Part shown: in pieces, positions 32,549-42,401 of the stretch
Numbering within the stretch: position 1 is the stretch's first letter
Layout of the letters: each line of letters begins with the position of its first letter
NCBI GenBank assembly: GCA_934464775.1
Contig: CAKSKG010000001.1
Span: 124,001-188,000 of the forward strand
Direction: 5' to 3'
DNA length: 64,000 nt
Source of the DNA: an uncultured Oscillospiraceae bacterium
GTDB lineage: Bacteria > Bacillota > Clostridia > Oscillospirales > Ruminococcaceae
Position numbers and translations under genes: made by a program
The notes under the pieces: model-generated
Databases searched by the model: none
The model's input: only the letters and a program-made list of their open reading frames with translations
Told to the model about the DNA's origin: nothing

Positions 32549-35500
32549 TTAAGGCAGTGTGATATTTCCGCTTTCGGAAATGCTGAGCTTTCCTTTTTCC
32601 GCAGCATTTCTCACGGCATAGCCTATCACGGATTCGATTATTGTGCCCTTTCGGGTAAATCCGAATTTCTTTGCCGTCTCACGGATAAGTGCGCTTTCCG
32701 ACATTCCTCCCTGCTCGCTCAGCACCTCACGGACCGCACAGAATATCTCCTGTGACGGTATATCGTCCGCAGAACGCTTCATCTCGGAATTGTCGTCACG
32801 GCGGTAAATACCGTATTCTTCGGGATCCTGCCCCTTTTTCCAGAAGAATACCCTGTCCTCATCTGCTGTGATAGTTTTTGATATCGCAGCTGCTGTCTTG
32901 TTGAATATTTCTTCCACCTTATTTCCCGAACGGGTTATCCCCCAGCGTGATATGACCTTTTTGATAAGCAGCTTTCGGCTTATTGGAGATTCCGTTTCAA
33001 GTATCTCTGAAGCGGCTGCCTTTATTTTGGAACTCAATGCAGGGTCATAGAACTGCTCGGAGCTTCCCGAGCTTTTAAACTGCGCAGAAACATATGCTGC
33101 GGCATTTGCCGACTGCTGCACATCGTCACGCTCAAAATCAAGTGATATCGTCACCGTTTCTTCGGCATAGACAGGCTCACGGTCCTCCTCCGCCTTTTTT
33201 GCGGCGCTTATTATTTCATCTGTTGTACGCTTGGGATCGTCAAGCCAATCCATAGTCCAGACACGGAATGTCCTCCAGCCCAGTCCCGACAGAACATCGG
33301 GCTGGGAAACGAATCTGTCGCAGGCGGTATATGAAGCGGAACCCGTATCGCTGTCAAGAAGTATGCCCAGAAGATATTTGTTTTCGTTCTCGGGATCTAT
33401 GATGCCAATATCCACCTTGAATTCCGAGCAGCCTATTCCGCAGGTGACATTATATCCCCTTTCGGTTATAGCCGCCGCTATGCCGCTGACGATATCATCA
33501 CGCCGTTCGGCAGACGATGCCGTATGAGCCGCAAGAGTTCCGCTGCCCCTTTCGGCAAATTCAAGGAAGCTTTTCAGCCCCGCAACACCGTCCGAGCGTG
33601 TCCGTGAAAGATCTATCTGATCGGGACGCAGCACCGAATAAACGATCATCTGCTTTCTTGCTCTGGAAACGGCAACATTAAGTCTGCGCCAGCCGCCGTC
33701 ACGGTTGAGCGGTCCGAAATTCATGGACACCTTTCCCTCCGCATCGGGACCATATCCCACAGAAAACAGAATAATGTCACGTTCGTCACCCTGAACATTT
33801 TCAAGGTTTTTGATGAATATCGGCTCCTTTGACTTTCTGTCCGCCTCTTCAAGCTCGGGGTGCTTTCTGAATTCCTCCAGCAGCATATCATCAATGAGGT
33901 TCTGCTGTACCGAGCTGAACGTTACAACTCCTATGCTCTCGCTGCGGAGCGTTTCACTGCTTAGACGGCGCACTATCTCTGCCACAACAGCCTGCGCTTC
34001 GGCCTTGTTCTGCTTGGTTTTGCCCTTGTCATAAAATCCCTCGGGGTGGATAACGGTAACTCTCGAAACAAGGTCATCGGGAGACGGGAACGTATAAAGT
34101 TTATTGTCATAATACTTGCTGTTGCTGAATGCGATAAGGCTTTCGTGCCTTGAACGGTAATGCCATTTCAGATATTCCTGCGGCATGGAAACTGCAAGAC
34201 AATCGTCCAGCAGGCTTTCCAGATCCTCGATATCCGCATTTTCCTCATCAACACGGTTTGAAGAGAAAAAGCTTGTGGGCGGCAGCTGCTTGGGATCTCC
34301 GACAATGACCGCATTTTCCGCTCTCGCTATCGTTCCCACAGCTTCGCTTGTAGGAAGCTGTGACGCTTCATCGAAAATAACAAGATCAAACTTCGGGAAT
34401 GACGGATCTATGTACTGAGCCACCGATATGGGGCTCATGAGCATACACGGACAAAGCCTGCGGAGCAGTGACGGGATCTGATCGAACAGCTTTCTCACGG
34501 ACATCATTCTGCCGTTGCTCTTTATTGCACGCTTCAGTATTCCCAGCTCGGAATCGGCTGCGCCCGATGTGCCCGACGACGGAACATTGGCGGAAAGACG
34601 TGCGCAAAGCTCCTGTACAGTCATCTGGCGGAATGTGCCGATAATTTCCTTATACTGTCTGATAAGATCGTCATACCTGCGGCCGTTGAAGGTTTTCAGT
34701 CTGTCGTCCTCGGAGATTGCTTTCAGCGCAAGCGAATAGTAAAGATTGGCTTCAAAAGCACCGGAAAGTCCGGCTGCCGATATCTCCGAGTTCTTAAAGC
34801 AGCGGCTTATGCATTCAAGTCCCGCTTCGCAAAGCTCACTGTCGGCAAGATTAAACGCAGTGATATTGCGCAGACCGTCCGCATTTTCGCTGTATCTTCC
34901 CAGCCTTTCGGAAATGCTGTCAAGAGTATCGGCATCATCTAAGCTTATATCAAATTTTTTGCAAAGCGAATCAAGCTCCTTCAAAAACCCGTTTGCGGCA
35001 GCCGAATATGATGAAAGCTCACTGTCGGCTCCGTTCATGCTTATCCGAGGATATTTCATCAGGATATTCTTTACGCTGCCTGTCTTTTTAAGTGCTTCGG
35101 AAACCGCATTCCAGTCAGTGGACGTTCCCGTAAATATGCTTCCCAGCATACCGCTGATGTTTGCATGAGTCTCGTTTATGCTTTTTTTCAGAGCGGCAGC
35201 CGATTCTATAAGCGAATAATATTCGGTGATATTTTCCTTTGTTATATCTGCGGGAGATTTTGCATAAAGCCGCAGCTGCTTTACAAGTTTGTTCTGCTTT
35301 ATCATTTTCGGCAGGAACCAGCTCTGTTCCGCCTGCTTCCATTGGAGCTTGGCGGCTGCTGCGTCAATATCGGCTGCGGACGGCTCAAAGACCGACGAAA
35401 TCTTGTCTGTCAGCGATGCATAGCTTTGTCCGTCGGAGACAAGCTTTTCAAGATTTGCTTTTGATACCTCATAATTTTCCGCTCCCAAAAGCCCGTTCAG

Positions 35501-38287
35501 CACTGCACCATTATCCGACAGTATCCCCGCAAGCTCTGCCGAGGCACGGAGCATGGCAAGTCCGCTGTCCGCAGACAGACCGAATGCCGAAAGCAGCTTT
35601 TCAAAGGCAGGCTTTGCCTCATCAGCGGTATTTTTACAGTGAGCCGTCATACGTGCAAAATCATCTTTAAGCTCCATTGAATATTCACGGCTGCCCACTC
35701 CGCATAGAGGATCCTCACTGTAATTTCCAACTGCCTCTGCGGCATCGGCAAATCGGCGAACGATCTCGGACATATTATCTGCCGTCGTTCTGTCTGCCTT
35801 TTCAAGTATATCGGAGCTTATTTTCACCATACCTCTGTATGCACTGTTTTTCTCGCATATTTTTATGGCTTCATAGACCGATGTGCCGAAAGAACGCCTG
35901 ATGTGCATGGCTTCTATTATACCGTCAAGAGCTTTTCTTCGGGAATGAAGCTTTTCGGCAGTATGCTCATAATCCTCCGGGGACTTTATCCTGCCAACCT
36001 CAAGAGCCTTGTTCAGTTCGCCCAGAACCGCCGATTTATTGGTCTTGTTTGAATGCAGCTCAAGGCAGAACGGGTCAAGTCCGATAGCCGCAAGTCTTTT
36101 CTGCACAACATTCAGCGCAGCCATTTTCTCCGCAACGAAAAGCACTGTTTTTCCTTTGTAGAGCGCATTTGCTATCATGTTTGCGATAGTCTGGGATTTT
36201 CCCGTTCCGGGAGGACCGTGAAGAACAAAACTCTGTCCGTCGGCAGCGGCGGCTGCGGCAACAAGCTGCGATGAATCGGCAGACAGCGGCACCGCCATAT
36301 CCGACGGTCCGATCTTTTCGTCGATATTGTCCGTTGTAACATCAAATTCCTTGGGCTTCCAGCTAAGTGAACCGTTTATAAGACTTGAAACTATTTTGTT
36401 CGATTCGATCTCCGCACTTCTGCTGCGCAGGTCGCTCCACATCACGAACTGGCTGAATGAAAACAGTCCAACAAATGCCGCCTCTTCGATGTTCCACCTT
36501 GGCTTGTCCATTATGCACTGTCTGATCGTATTGAATATCAGTGGCAGATCTATGCCGTGATCGTCCAGCGGCAGCGGATCAAGCCCGGGGATATTCAGTC
36601 CGTGATCCTGCTTCAGATATTCCAGCAGTGTAACATTTATCTGTGTTTCCTCCTGACGGCTTCTTATCAGATAACCCTTGCTGCGGACACTGCGAACGAT
36701 ATCAATTGGGATAAGCACCACAGGCGCATATCTTGGCTTTTCGGAGCGTTCCGTTTCAAACCACCTGAGAAAACCGAGAGCAAGGAAAAGCGTATTCGCT
36801 CCGTTTTCCTCCATGCTCGATCTGGCGGCACGGTAAATGGATTTAAGGCTTTGGTTCAGCTCTTCCTCACTGAGAAATGTGCGTATCCTGCCGCTTGCAA
36901 ATTCCTGCTCCGCAATTGAATAGATAAGATCCTTTTCATTCTCAATCTCAAAGGTGCGGAAATCCCTTACGGACATTCTCCATTCGGAGGGTATCTCCAG
37001 TATACGGAAATCCTTTCCGTCGGAAAGTCTGTCCTCCAGCTCTCCAAGATCGGCGGTCATGATACGGAAGGAATTTTTCGTGGGACGGAAATTCAGCAGT
37101 GTATTTCTCAGGCTGAAATCAAGAAGCTTCCTTTCCCATATCTTCATTTTGGTCATGGGCTGTCCGCTGTCCTCGGATATAACTCCCGAAAGCGGTGCAG
37201 AAAGCTCCGTGGGCGCAGCATCGCTTATCCTGCGCTCTTCGTTTTCAGTGTGCTCCTCCGATACGGATGAAGCCGTCCTGTCATTATTGAGTCTCAGCGG
37301 AATAGGACGTATACCGCTTCCTCTGGAACGCTTTATATCCACAGCGGCGGTGAAGCGTGACGGATCATTCAGATGATCTCTGCCGTGCTTCAATGCTCTG
37401 TCAAAATCCACCTCTCTGCCGTCTGTAATATCCGTGCATTCAACCAGAAGTATCTGCTCCGCACCCGGAACAGTACGCTTTTCCATTGCCGAAACATCAT
37501 CGGTCATACAGTCGGCAAAGGTCTCTTCATCAAGCCAGCAGCCTGCAAAGGCGTGTCCCTGTATGAAAACGATAAGCGGAAATAAGCCTGCCGCTTCAAG
37601 ACAGGATACATACAGCACCGCAAGATCAAGGCAGGTTCCCTGCTTGTTTTCAAGCACCTTATGAGGCAGCCTTATCCTCTGTCCGACAGCTTCATAGCTT
37701 GCGGGAGGCTCATTGTAAACTATGCCTCTTTTTTGCAGCACATTATATATCGCCGCCATTTGAAGCTTAACATTATTGGGATTTTTCGTCTGATATGCGG
37801 TGAATGACGGATCCCCGGTCCACTTGCGGAGCAGCTCGGAAGCTTCACGCAAAACTGCCTGAACCTCGGGGTGATTTGGTACTGCGAACGCCGCAATTAT
37901 CTCGGGCATATAATACAGTCCGCTCCATTCGTCATATGCAAGAAGCTCTATCGGAATATCCTCCGTGAATATCTCACTGCCCTTTTCTGTGACGGTCACA
38001 GTAAGATTTCCCGACATTTTTTCCGTAAGCGAAAAAAGGAACTCCGTCAGCAGCGTTATGCGGACAGGGGCTATCTCAAATGCCTTGTCTGCGGCAAGGC
38101 TGCCTATCTTACAGCAGTAATTTTTTGTAAATACAGGGTCGGAGGTCACTGTCAGCTCCAGCTCTTCAAGATCTCTGCCCGAAGTATTGTATACCGTCAG
38201 ATCACGTATGATCGGAACATAATTCTGCTGCATCGCAAAATTTATGCTCGCAGAAACATTTCCGCCGACTTTTACGATATTCTCCAT
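32549..38287 (-). CDS. Large DUF4011 superfamily 1 helicase with Vsr-like nuclease and DUF3320
   Basis: A 1912-residue multidomain protein. In order: an N-terminal beta-rich domain (about 1-120), a transglutaminase-like domain (Cys near 217 in QGTCLDL, His near 246 in GHAFAG), DUF4011 (about 380-470), a superfamily 1 helicase with Walker A HGPPGTGKSQT near 690 and Walker B VIFDEASQLP near 1305, the helicase GDPKQLPP motif and C-terminal RecA domain, a Vsr/DUF559-type endonuclease fold (about 1600-1700), and two DUF3320-type winged regions near 1750 and 1850. This order matches large single-gene helicase-nucleases seen in phage-defence regions (Hhe-like). No methylase or partner gene is adjacent. 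The defence role is inferred. A mobile element remnant lies just upstream. Confidence 0.85.
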   Translation of the reverse strand: MENIVKVGGNVSASINFAMQQNYVPIIRDLTVYNTSGRDLEELELTVTSDPVFTKNYCCKIGSLAADKAFEIAPVRITLLTEFLFSLTEKMSGNLTVTVTEKGSEIFTEDIPIELLAYDEWSGLYYMPEIIAAFAVPNHPEVQAVLREASELLRKWTGDPSFTAYQTKNPNNVKLQMAAIYNVLQKRGIVYNEPPASYEAVGQRIRLPHKVLENKQGTCLDLAVLYVSCLEAAGLFPLIVFIQGHAFAGCWLDEETFADCMTDDVSAMEKRTVPGAEQILLVECTDITDGREVDFDRALKHGRDHLNDPSRFTAAVDIKRSRGSGIRPIPLRLNNDRTASSVSEEHTENEERRISDAAPTELSAPLSGVISEDSGQPMTKMKIWERKLLDFSLRNTLLNFRPTKNSFRIMTADLGELEDRLSDGKDFRILEIPSEWRMSVRDFRTFEIENEKDLIYSIAEQEFASGRIRTFLSEEELNQSLKSIYRAARSSMEENGANTLFLALGFLRWFETERSEKPRYAPVVLIPIDIVRSVRSKGYLIRSRQEETQINVTLLEYLKQDHGLNIPGLDPLPLDDHGIDLPLIFNTIRQCIMDKPRWNIEEAAFVGLFSFSQFVMWSDLRSRSAEIESNKIVSSLINGSLSWKPKEFDVTTDNIDEKIGPSDMAVPLSADSSQLVAAAAAADGQSFVLHGPPGTGKSQTIANMIANALYKGKTVLFVAEKMAALNVVQKRLAAIGLDPFCLELHSNKTNKSAVLGELNKALEVGRIKSPEDYEHTAEKLHSRRKALDGIIEAMHIRRSFGTSVYEAIKICEKNSAYRGMVKISSDILEKADRTTADNMSEIVRRFADAAEAVGNYSEDPLCGVGSREYSMELKDDFARMTAHCKNTADEAKPAFEKLLSAFGLSADSGLAMLRASAELAGILSDNGAVLNGLLGAENYEVSKANLEKLVSDGQSYASLTDKISSVFEPSAADIDAAAAKLQWKQAEQSWFLPKMIKQNKLVKQLRLYAKSPADITKENITEYYSLIESAAALKKSINETHANISGMLGSIFTGTSTDWNAVSEALKKTGSVKNILMKYPRISMNGADSELSSYSAAANGFLKELDSLCKKFDISLDDADTLDSISERLGRYSENADGLRNITAFNLADSELCEAGLECISRCFKNSEISAAGLSGAFEANLYYSLALKAISEDDRLKTFNGRRYDDLIRQYKEIIGTFRQMTVQELCARLSANVPSSGTSGAADSELGILKRAIKSNGRMMSVRKLFDQIPSLLRRLCPCMLMSPISVAQYIDPSFPKFDLVIFDEASQLPTSEAVGTIARAENAVIVGDPKQLPPTSFFSSNRVDEENADIEDLESLLDDCLAVSMPQEYLKWHYRSRHESLIAFSNSKYYDNKLYTFPSPDDLVSRVTVIHPEGFYDKGKTKQNKAEAQAVVAEIVRRLSSETLRSESIGVVTFSSVQQNLIDDMLLEEFRKHPELEEADRKSKEPIFIKNLENVQGDERDIILFSVGYGPDAEGKVSMNFGPLNRDGGWRRLNVAVSRARKQMIVYSVLRPDQIDLSRTRSDGVAGLKSFLEFAERGSGTLAAHTASSAERRDDIVSGIAAAITERGYNVTCGIGCSEFKVDIGIIDPENENKYLLGILLDSDTGSASYTACDRFVSQPDVLSGLGWRTFRVWTMDWLDDPKRTTDEIISAAKKAEEDREPVYAEETVTISLDFERDDVQQSANAAAYVSAQFKSSGSSEQFYDPALSSKIKAAASEILETESPISRKLLIKKVISRWGITRSGNKVEEIFNKTAAAISKTITADEDRVFFWKKGQDPEEYGIYRRDDNSEMKRSADDIPSQEIFCAVREVLSEQGGMSESALIRETAKKFGFTRKGTIIESVIGYAVRNAAEKGKLSISESGNITLP

Positions 38288-38322
38288 GATATCTCTCCAA
38301 TCATGTGATAAATTTTAAATCA

Positions 38323-38351
38323 ATTATATCATATATATCGGCATATTTCAA
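38323..38351 (-). promoter_or_regulatory. Promoter of the helicase gene
   Basis: On the minus strand TTGAAA (38346-38351) and TATAAT (38323-38328), spacer 17 bp. Confidence 0.75.
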
Positions 38352-38394
38352 CATAATATTAAAATATTTTCCATATTATGAGAAAATCCATTAA

Positions 38395-38475
38395 GGTCCC
38401 CTCTAAAAACCATAGTGCCTCAGATGCTTGCAGATGAGGTACTAAGGCTTTAGCCGGTGGTTTTTGGAGGTGACC
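38395..38475 (+). mobile_element. Palindromic MITE family A, copy 4 (81-bp deletion form)
   Basis: Both ends are kept (GGTCCCCTCTAAAAACCATAG and a GGTGGTTTTTGGAGGTGACC-type end), but about 91 bp of the middle is missing. It is flanked by TTAA on both sides (38391-38394 and 38476-38479). It lies between the helicase promoter and the YgbA-like gene terminator. Confidence 0.87.
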
Positions 38476-38483
38476 TTAATATA

Positions 38484-38530
38484 AAAATCCCCCAAGACAG
38501 CTTTCTACACTGTCTCGGGGGATTTTTTTT
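38484..38530 (-). terminator. Terminator after the YgbA-like gene
   Basis: AAAATCCCCC plus AGACAG pairs with CTGTCT and GGGGGATTTT, interrupted by one A/C mismatch, with a T run on each strand. Confidence 0.86.
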
Positions 38531-38540
38531 CGTACAGATC

Positions 38541-38858
38541 TCACTTTTTAAGTATCCTGCTGTAAAACAAATGCTTCACAGCCATTATCGGGTGATACAG
38601 CATCATTCTCGGTCCCGAAAATCTCATTACTTTGCGTATCTTCTCACGCATTTCGGGCTTGTAGCAGTGTACCTTGCAGTTTGAGCAAAAGGTCTTGTTC
38701 TCCATAAACGGACAATGATCGCTTCTGAACCGTGCATAGCTGTCCAGCTCCGCACATTCGGGACAAAGCTCCTTTGTCCTGTGATTGTGCTTACAGTACA
38801 GACGTATCATCAGCGACACCGTCTGCTTTTCATATTCACGCTTTTTCTCGGTGTCCAT
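38541..38858 (-). CDS. YgbA-type nitrous-oxide/NO-responsive small protein
   Basis: A 105-residue protein that matches the YgbA family (annotated as nitrous oxide-stimulated promoter protein or NO-inducible). Visible features are a C-x2-C pair in LCPEC, the HCPFM segment and a C-x2-C-x3-H-C group (FCSNCKVHC), then a basic tail with FSGPRMMLYHPIMAVKHL, which is the family signature. The Cys pattern suggests a metal or iron-sulfur site. In enterobacteria, YgbA supports growth after nitrosative damage. Here it is the last gene of an apparent operon with two ABC exporter genes, and its start abuts the end of the upstream gene. The molecular role is not established. Confidence 0.82.
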   Translation of the reverse strand: MDTEKKREYEKQTVSLMIRLYCKHNHRTKELCPECAELDSYARFRSDHCPFMENKTFCSNCKVHCYKPEMREKIRKVMRFSGPRMMLYHPIMAVKHLFYSRILKK

Positions 38859-40516
38859 CAGCTCAGCCTCCCGTTCTCAACGGAACAGGTGCTGTCCGCT
38901 ATCCTCATGGTGGATTCCCTGTGGGACACAAGCACCACCGTTTTTCCCGCAGTCTCTTCACGCAGAGCTTTAAGTATCACCGCTTCGTTCAGGCTGTCAA
39001 GATTGCTGGTAGGCTCGTCCAGCAGCATGAACGGCGCATCGTGAAGAAACGCTCTTGCAAGACCTATCCTCTGCCGCTCTCCGCCAGAAAGCGTCTCTCC
39101 CAGCTCGCCCACATCGGTTTCATAGCCCTTGGGCAGCGTCATGATAAAATCATGGAGCGAAGCCTTTCGGCAGGCATTTTCCACCTCTTCATCGGACGCA
39201 TCAAGCTTTGCTATGCGGATATTGTTTGCGATAGTATCCTTGAAAAGCTGTGTGTCCTGGGTCATATAGCCTTCCATATCACGGAGATCATCGGTGTTGA
39301 TATCCTCAATGCTCCTGTCGGATATTTTTATATCTCCGCCGCTGACCTTCCAGAATCTCATAAGCAGCTTTAAAAGCGTGGATTTTCCGCTGCCGCTTTT
39401 TCCGACAATGCCTATTATGCTGTTTTCGGGAAAGCGCAGGCTCAGATCGGACAATACCCTTTCTCCGCCGTAGCTGAATGTCACATTATCACATTCCGCA
39501 TGAGTAAAGCCCACATTTTCACTGCCGCATATATCCTCTGTCTCTGGAGCTTCGTCGATTATATCAAGAACTCTTCCGCCCGATGCGATAGTGTTCTGGA
39601 GAGTCGTTCCCAGATTTGCAAGTGCGGTAACGGGACCGAACGAGGACATGAACGCCAACAGCGGAATAAGCATTCCATCAAAGCCAACGGCTCCGCTGTG
39701 ATAAAGCCACAGCGAAAGCATAAGTGCTGCCGCATCAAAAACAAGTATAATTGTATTTGCAATGGCAAGATTTGTTCCCGTAAGCTTATTGAGAATGCTC
39801 TGCTTTTCGGAAAGCTGATCTGTCTTTTTATTCATAAGCTCCATTCGGTCTGCGCCCCTGCCGTACTGTATCGTTTCGTTCAGTCCGCGGATATTTTCCA
39901 GCACCAGCGCTGCCAGTCCGCCCGAGCCTGCTCGTATCTCATCGCCTGTGCTGCCGCTTATTTTCGATATAATCAGCGGTACCAAAACTCCCACGCATAT
40001 GAACGCAGCCAGCGCCAGCAGTCCCATGTAAGGGTGAAAGCTGCCGATGAAAATACACATCACCGTTTCGGTAACAAGTGCAATAAGTATCGGAGATATC
40101 GTATGTGCATAGAAAACTTCAAGAAGCTCCACGTCGGAGGTTATAAGCGAGATAAGATCTCCCTTTTCCCTGCCCTCAAGCTTTGCGGGACAAAGCCTGC
40201 GGAGAGCCTTGAACACTCTGTCCCTGACTATCGCCAACAGAGTGAATGCTATGTAATGATTCGTTTTCTGCTCGGTATATCTTAGCACCGCACGGAAAAG
40301 CGCAAATACCGCCATAAGCACCCATATCGCTTTAAGTGAAAGTGCGGTATCCAAGCCAATTCCGTTCAGCACCGCATATCCGCCCAGCACGGGAATGAAC
40401 TGAACCGCCAGATATCCCAGCGTGCCCATGACCACCGCCAGCACCATAAATCCCGCAAGAGGCTTTACAAGCCCCAGCATTCTGAATAATGTTCCTGCTT
40501 TGCTGCGCTTTTTCAT
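38858..40516 (-). CDS. ABC exporter half-transporter (CydC-like)
   Basis: A 552-residue fusion of a six-helix exporter domain (about 1-320) and an ATPase (about 335-552) with Walker A GKSGSGKST, signature LSGGERQR, Walker B MLLDEPTSNLD and SHRES. It overlaps the partner gene by four bases and resembles CydC of the CydDC family, which exports cysteine or glutathione in proteobacteria. In fermentative Clostridia similar pairs exist without cytochrome bd, and their substrate is unknown. No cyd genes are here. A multidrug role is equally possible. The YgbA-like gene follows directly. Confidence 0.85.
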   Translation of the reverse strand: MKKRSKAGTLFRMLGLVKPLAGFMVLAVVMGTLGYLAVQFIPVLGGYAVLNGIGLDTALSLKAIWVLMAVFALFRAVLRYTEQKTNHYIAFTLLAIVRDRVFKALRRLCPAKLEGREKGDLISLITSDVELLEVFYAHTISPILIALVTETVMCIFIGSFHPYMGLLALAAFICVGVLVPLIISKISGSTGDEIRAGSGGLAALVLENIRGLNETIQYGRGADRMELMNKKTDQLSEKQSILNKLTGTNLAIANTIILVFDAAALMLSLWLYHSGAVGFDGMLIPLLAFMSSFGPVTALANLGTTLQNTIASGGRVLDIIDEAPETEDICGSENVGFTHAECDNVTFSYGGERVLSDLSLRFPENSIIGIVGKSGSGKSTLLKLLMRFWKVSGGDIKISDRSIEDINTDDLRDMEGYMTQDTQLFKDTIANNIRIAKLDASDEEVENACRKASLHDFIMTLPKGYETDVGELGETLSGGERQRIGLARAFLHDAPFMLLDEPTSNLDSLNEAVILKALREETAGKTVVLVSHRESTMRIADSTCSVENGRLS

Positions 40517-42258
40517 GCAGTCACTTCCTTTCCGTAATTTTCAAGTGCGGACTGTGTTTCATACAGCTCCGCATATACGCCGCCGTTTTTCATAAGCTGA
40601 CCGTGAGTGCCGCTTTCGGCAATATTTCCCCTGTCGAATACATAAATACGGTAGGCGTCGGTGATATTGGCAAGCCTGTGTGATATCATCACAACGGTTT
40701 TATCCTTTGCCATTTTGTGTATCATTTCAAGAATTATCTCTTCGCTTTCGGCGTCAATGTTGCTGGTGGCTTCATCGAAAATATAAACGGGGCTGTCATG
40801 AAGCACCGCTCTTGCAAGAGCAAGTCTCTGCCGCTGTCCGCCCGAAAGATTGCCTGCATTCTCAGCTATCGGGGTATCAAGCCCCTTTTCCGATCTTAAA
40901 AATTCGGAGAGCCTGCATTCGTCAAGCACTTTCCAAAGCATATCATCGTCCGCATCGGGAGCGCCGAAAAGCAGATTGTCACGGACATTCCCCTTGAAAA
41001 ATACCGCATTGTGACTAACATATGTAAAGCTCCTCATAAGGCTCTCTTCGGCAATATCGGATATATCCGTTCCGCCTGTCATTATCCTGCCGCTGTCGGG
41101 AGTATTCCTGCCCATAAGCAGTGCCGCCGCCGTGGATTTTCCGCAGCCGCTTGTGCCGACGATGCCCACAAAGCTGTTCCGTGGGATATCCATGTCAATT
41201 CCGTGAAGTATCTCTCTTGTGCCGTCATATGAAAAATGCACATTCTCAAAATGTATGCCGTCAAAATCCCCGGGAACGTAGGATCTTTTGCGGACAGGCT
41301 CTTCAAGCTCAAGAAACTTGAATATCTTGTCGCTGGCTGCCATGCCGTTCATTGCAACGTGAAAATAGCTTCCGAGCCGTCTCATCGGCAGGAAAAATTC
41401 CACCGAAAGAAGTATCATGAATATAACGCTGCCGAGAGTGATGCGTCCCTGCGAAAAGGCTCTTGTTGCCATTATCATTCCGACAGCCGCTCCGCCGTAG
41501 GCAAAGAAATCCATGACGATTATTGAGTTCAGCTGCATTGTCAGCACCTTCATGGTAACATCTCTGAAATGCTCCGATTCCCTGTTCATCTCTTCATTTT
41601 TATAGCCGTCGGCACGGTAAATTTTCAGAGTGGTCATTCCCTGCAAATTTTCAAGGAATGAGCTGCCCAGCTCGGTGTACTGTCCCCAGTATTTCGACAG
41701 CAGCTTTTTTGCGATCTTCTGCACCATAACTATCGCCATGGGAATAAGCGGCACGCATATCAGCAGCACCGCCGCAGTGCTCCAGCTGCCTGCAAGCCCG
41801 AAAAGCACAAACAGCGTGATCGGTGCGATAAACGCATAGAAAAACTGGGGCACATACTGCCCGAAATAGCTTTCCAGCTGATCGACGCCCTCCACCGATT
41901 CCTGCACAAGCTCGGCGGTGGTCACCTTTTCGGTATAGCCGATGCCCAGCCTGAGCAGCTTGCCGTAGATCATTCCGCGGAGCCTGCGCTTTACAAGCTT
42001 TGATGCAAGAAAGCTCATTCTCACCGCAGCCTTTGAGGTGAATATCCTTATAATTATCGTTATGCCGATAATTATAAGCGGACGGATAAATGCACTCATC
42101 GGCAGCACATAATACAAATTATATTTCATCTGTATCATTGAGCCGATCCCATAGATCATAAGTGCATTGCACATAAGCTCCAGCCACTGCATAACGATAT
42201 TTCCCACAATATATTTTCTGCTTTCGGGACAGAGCTTTATCAGTCTTTTATCAAACAT
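40513..42258 (-). CDS. ABC exporter half-transporter (CydD-like)
   Basis: A 581-residue exporter: membrane domain (about 1-330), then ATPase with Walker A GTSGCGKST, signature LSGGQRQR, Walker B YIFDEATSNID and SHRLAN. The N-terminus MFDKRLIKLCPESRKYI resembles CydD. It forms a pair with the next gene, with a four-base overlap. A likely start at ATG 42258 lies 13 bases after AAGGAG; an alternative ATG near the site is out of frame. It is expressed from a promoter with a MarR-like operator just past the -10 box, which suggests induction by a small toxic molecule. Confidence 0.85.
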   Translation of the reverse strand: MFDKRLIKLCPESRKYIVGNIVMQWLELMCNALMIYGIGSMIQMKYNLYYVLPMSAFIRPLIIIGITIIIRIFTSKAAVRMSFLASKLVKRRLRGMIYGKLLRLGIGYTEKVTTAELVQESVEGVDQLESYFGQYVPQFFYAFIAPITLFVLFGLAGSWSTAAVLLICVPLIPMAIVMVQKIAKKLLSKYWGQYTELGSSFLENLQGMTTLKIYRADGYKNEEMNRESEHFRDVTMKVLTMQLNSIIVMDFFAYGGAAVGMIMATRAFSQGRITLGSVIFMILLSVEFFLPMRRLGSYFHVAMNGMAASDKIFKFLELEEPVRKRSYVPGDFDGIHFENVHFSYDGTREILHGIDMDIPRNSFVGIVGTSGCGKSTAAALLMGRNTPDSGRIMTGGTDISDIAEESLMRSFTYVSHNAVFFKGNVRDNLLFGAPDADDDMLWKVLDECRLSEFLRSEKGLDTPIAENAGNLSGGQRQRLALARAVLHDSPVYIFDEATSNIDAESEEIILEMIHKMAKDKTVVMISHRLANITDAYRIYVFDRGNIAESGTHGQLMKNGGVYAELYETQSALENYGKEVTA

Positions 42259-42283
42259 TTCCGATGCATTTCTCCTTATAAAA

Positions 42284-42303
42284 ATTAGTTTTTGCTAACT
42301 AAT
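42284..42303 (-). promoter_or_regulatory. MarR-like operator of the exporter operon
   Basis: ATTAGTT and AACTAAT are inverted arms with a six-base spacer, immediately downstream of the -10 box. This TTAG(T)TA(G)C-type palindrome is typical of MarR-family sites. No MarR gene lies in the window; an AraC-type regulator gene is directly upstream instead. Confidence 0.58.
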
Positions 42304-42305
42304 AT

Positions 42306-42334
42306 ATTATAGCTTTTTTGCCGATTATTGTCAA
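42306..42334 (-). promoter_or_regulatory. Promoter of the exporter operon
   Basis: On the minus strand TTGACA (42329-42334) and TATAAT (42306-42311), spacer 17 bp. Confidence 0.87.
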
Positions 42335-42401
42335 CAAGAAAAAATCGGCAGCGCAAAAGAAAATATCCTTATGCGCTGCCGCAGAAATTATTCGGAAAAA
42401 T

